47,904 nucleotides of DNA, from contig QJWQ01000008.1 of NCBI GenBank assembly GCA_003235325.1, forward strand, positions 1-47,904, written 5' to 3'. The notes under the pieces are model-generated. The model ran no database searches, was not told where the DNA came from, and saw only the letters and a program-made list of their open reading frames with translations. This DNA is from Gammaproteobacteria bacterium. GTDB taxonomy: Bacteria > Pseudomonadota > Gammaproteobacteria > Pseudomonadales > Porticoccaceae. Positions 45,775 to 47,904 of this stretch are shown one piece after another; within the stretch, counting starts at the first letter, position 1; each line of letters begins with the position of its first letter. Both the position numbers and the translations under genes were made by a program.

Positions 45775-47043
45775 CTATTTATGGATTTTCCTTTTCATGC
45801 GCTTGATGCCGTACCAGACCAGCAGCACTACGGGGATGGTGGCAATGCCCTTGATGGTCAGGTGCATGTTGTAGGGGATCAGGCCCTTGGGCAGTGCGTA
45901 GAGAAGGTGCCCGAGCAGGCTGACTGCATAGTAGCTGATGGCCACTACCGACAGACCCTCGACCGTTTCCTGTAAACGGAGCTGTAACTGACTCCTCTTG
46001 TTCATGGACTTGAGCACTTTCTGGTTCTGGCTCTCCAGTCCCAGGTCGACACTGGTGCGCAGCAGATCACTGGCACGGCTGATCCGGTGGCTCAGGTCTT
46101 CCATACGCCTGCGCACGGACATGCAGGTGCGAAAACCCGGAATAAATCGACGGTGGTGAAATCGTTCCAGGGTTCGGCCATGGTCCATTGCGGTTTCCCG
46201 CAGTTCCCGAAGCCGGTCCATGGTCAATTCAAAGTAGGCCTCGGTAGCGGCGAATCGAAACTTGTTTTCTGAAATCACCAGTTCCAGGCAGGCTGAAAGC
46301 GCGGTCAGGCGTTTCAGCAACTTTTTTTCACTGTCGATGCCCTTGAGCCGGGTCAGCTTGCCGGTCAGTTTGGCCAGCTCCTGTTCCATCGCCGTGATCC
46401 TGGGAATCAGTTCCCTGCTCGTCGGCAAGGCCAGGAAGGTCATGGTGCGATAGGCCGTCAGTTCGAGCAGATTGCGAATCAGACGTCCGGATTCGGTATG
46501 GGTCATGCCGAAGTCGTAGATCAGCAGGCGCATGGCGCCGTCGGCATTGCTGCGCACGGTCGTCCAGATCTTGGCAAAGCGGTTTTCCAGGTGACTGATG
46601 ATCAGGCTGTGGCCATCGAAGCAGGGAGCCAGTTCCGCCGGGTCGGCGGGTTCGGTATCGCCGGGACGGATTTCCATGTTGGTTATGGAAATAACCTCGC
46701 CGGGCAGATTTTTCAGGAAATCCTTCGGCACCAGATCCAGGGTGATTTCCGTGAAAGGGACGTCACTGAGGGCGTGGCGCAAGACGGTCAGGGCAGAGAA
46801 TTCCGTGTGTCGCTCCCAGCGCAGTTCGTAATCGCCCATGGACTGGTAGTAGGACCCCTTGCCCATCTCCGGGCCGGGTACTCCATGGTGATCAGCCAGC
46901 AGTTGCAGGTGTTCGATCTCATGTTCTTCGGTGCTGGGCAGAAACAGCACCAGGTGCGATAACTGCACCGTTGACGAGGCACTCAGAATTGGCCGGGCGT
47001 GCAGTTCCTCGATCAATTCTTCCTTGAGCGGGTGTATGTTCAT
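45775..47043 (-). CDS. DUF3422 family membrane protein
   Basis: A 422-residue protein matching the DUF3422 family, which is common in Proteobacteria and lacks a known function. The N-terminus (LHARPxxxxSxxVQLSHLVLFLP) is characteristic, and the middle is rich in helices and coiled coil (ITAMEQELAKLTGKL, RASDLLRTSVDLGLESQNQK). The C-terminus has two membrane segments (VVAISYYAVSLLGHLLYAL and ATIPVVLLVWYGI). The ATG lies two bases after the folD stop, so the two are probably co-translated. Confidence 0.85.
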   Translation of the reverse strand: MNIHPLKEELIEELHARPILSASSTVQLSHLVLFLPSTEEHEIEHLQLLADHHGVPGPEMGKGSYYQSMGDYELRWERHTEFSALTVLRHALSDVPFTEITLDLVPKDFLKNLPGEVISITNMEIRPGDTEPADPAELAPCFDGHSLIISHLENRFAKIWTTVRSNADGAMRLLIYDFGMTHTESGRLIRNLLELTAYRTMTFLALPTSRELIPRITAMEQELAKLTGKLTRLKGIDSEKKLLKRLTALSACLELVISENKFRFAATEAYFELTMDRLRELRETAMDHGRTLERFHHRRFIPGFRTCMSVRRRMEDLSHRISRASDLLRTSVDLGLESQNQKVLKSMNKRSQLQLRLQETVEGLSVVAISYYAVSLLGHLLYALPKGLIPYNMHLTIKGIATIPVVLLVWYGIKRMKRKIHK

Positions 47044-47045
47044 GA

Positions 47046-47888
47046 TTACAGCGCCTTTTCCGCCGCATCGACGGTCTGCAGGATCAGGGTGTTGATCGTC
47101 ATGGGGCCGACACCCCCGGGGACCGGAGTATAGGCGGCACAGCGATGCATGATCGCCGCCAGTTCTATGTCGCCGACACCACCGGGATGGTAGCCGGCGT
47201 CGACAACCACGGCGCCATCCCTAATCCAGTTGCCCTTGATGAATTCCGGCCGGCCTACGGCGCCGACCACGATATCGGCCCGGCCGATTATTGCCGGCAG
47301 GTCCCTGGTCCGGGAGTGACAGACAGTGACGGTGGCATCGGCATTGAGCAGCATCATGGCCATGGGTTTGCCCAGAATCGGGCTGCGACCGACCACCACG
47401 GCATTTTTGCCGGACAGGGGAATGTCATAGGCCCGCAGCAGTCGCATGATGCCCTGGGGTGTCGCCGAACCGTGGGCTGCCTCGCCCATGGCCATGCGGC
47501 CAAAGCCGAGGCAGGTGACGCCATCGACGTCCTTGGTCAGGGCGATGGCGTCAAAGCAGGCCCGCTCGTCGATCTGACCGGGTACCGGGTGCTGCAAAAG
47601 AATACCGTGGCAGTCCGGGTTGTGGTTCAGTTCATGGATTTTCTCCAGTAACTGCCCGGTCGTGGTGGTGGCCGGCATCTCCACCGCAATAGAAGCCATG
47701 CCAATGCGCCCGCAGGCATTCTGTTTCATGCGCACATAGGTCGCAGAGGCCGGATCGTCGCCCACCAGGATGGTGGCAAGAATCGGCGGGCGGTTGCCAT
47801 TGGCCTGTCGAAGACGCGCCACCCGCTCCCTGAGTGCCTCCTCGGTTTTTTGCGCCAGGGACTTGCCGTCCAGTAGTAATGCTGTCAT
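47046..47888 (-). CDS. folD: Methylenetetrahydrofolate dehydrogenase/cyclohydrolase
   Basis: FolD interconverts methylene-, methenyl- and 10-formyl-tetrahydrofolate. The 280-residue protein has the family motif [14 protein letters not shown] with the catalytic Tyr and Lys, [33 protein letters not shown] cofactor loop and [14 protein letters not shown]. In Pseudomonas folD lies beside cysS; here it is about 8 kb away. DUF3422 follows two bases downstream. Confidence 0.97.
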   Translation of the reverse strand: MTALLLDGKSLAQKTEEALRERVARLRQANGNRPPILATILVGDDPASATYVRMKQNACGRIGMASIAVEMPATTTTGQLLEKIHELNHNPDCHGILLQHPVPGQIDERACFDAIALTKDVDGVTCLGFGRMAMGEAAHGSATPQGIMRLLRAYDIPLSGKNAVVVGRSPILGKPMAMMLLNADATVTVCHSRTRDLPAIIGRADIVVGAVGRPEFIKGNWIRDGAVVVDAGYHPGGVGDIELAAIMHRCAAYTPVPGGVGPMTINTLILQTVDAAEKAL

Positions 47889-47904
47889 CAGTGGCTGTCT
47901 CGTT

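Overview
The window is a 47.9 kb piece of a gammaproteobacterial chromosome, moderately GC-rich and gene-dense. Gene order and protein sequence point to the Pseudomonas-like part of the class (Pseudomonadales / former Cellvibrionales / marine relatives). The rne–rluC–HAD–maf–yceD–rpmF–plsX–fabD–fabG–acpP–pabC–mltG–tmk–holB–pilZ–tatD order is that of Pseudomonas, with sppA and fabF missing from their usual slots. The organism cannot be named from this sequence alone. No phage, plasmid, CRISPR array or intact insertion sequence was seen.

Layout. (1) 1–430: two intrinsic terminators and a tRNA-Ser(UGA) with its own promoter. (2) 429–4479: RNase E on the minus strand with a long, hairpin-containing leader, divergent from rluC. 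(3) 4480–6746: rluC, a HAD phosphatase and a convergent Maf/YceF pyrophosphatase. (4) 6805–15846: the envelope/fatty-acid/DNA-replication block, started by a near-consensus promoter and interrupted by a strong terminator after acpP. (5) 15982–18479: a metallo-beta-lactamase-fold hydrolase, an all-alpha dUTPase and malate dehydrogenase with its terminator. (6) 18499–21797, minus strand: a small membrane methyltransferase-like protein, rsmE, a CBS-domain protein and a beta-CASP RNase-like hydrolase. (7) 21979–26036: a metal-handling island with a Met-rich secreted protein, a copper-type P1B ATPase broken by two frameshifts, and a membrane-anchored cytochrome c with a His-rich tail. A small inverted-repeat element lies at its left edge and a related half copy lies further right. 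(8) 26206–35420: tRNA-Arg(CCU), a membrane J-domain protein, a CPA1-type antiporter, acnB, a DUF1289 protein with an extra C-terminal region, a GST, miaE, lpxH and ppiB. (9) 35652–47888: glnS, cysS, nhaA, a small lipoprotein, hemH, a coiled-coil membrane protein, a glycerol-phosphate module (FGGY kinase, short G3P dehydrogenase, glycerophosphodiesterase), a DUF3422 protein and folD.

How it works together. Most of the window is housekeeping: RNA decay and modification (rne, rluC, rsmE, miaE), fatty acid and lipid A synthesis (plsX, fabD, fabG, acpP, lpxH), replication and nucleotide supply (tmk, holB, dUTPase, folD), the TCA cycle (mdh, acnB) and translation (glnS, cysS, rpmF, two tRNAs). The accessory parts most worth attention are the copper island with its frameshifted pump, the repeat element near it, and the glycerophosphodiester/glycerol module, whose kinase lacks a conserved glycerol-binding residue and whose dehydrogenase lacks the usual C-terminal domain. 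I do not see a clearly new multi-gene system; the closest candidates are set out as findings.
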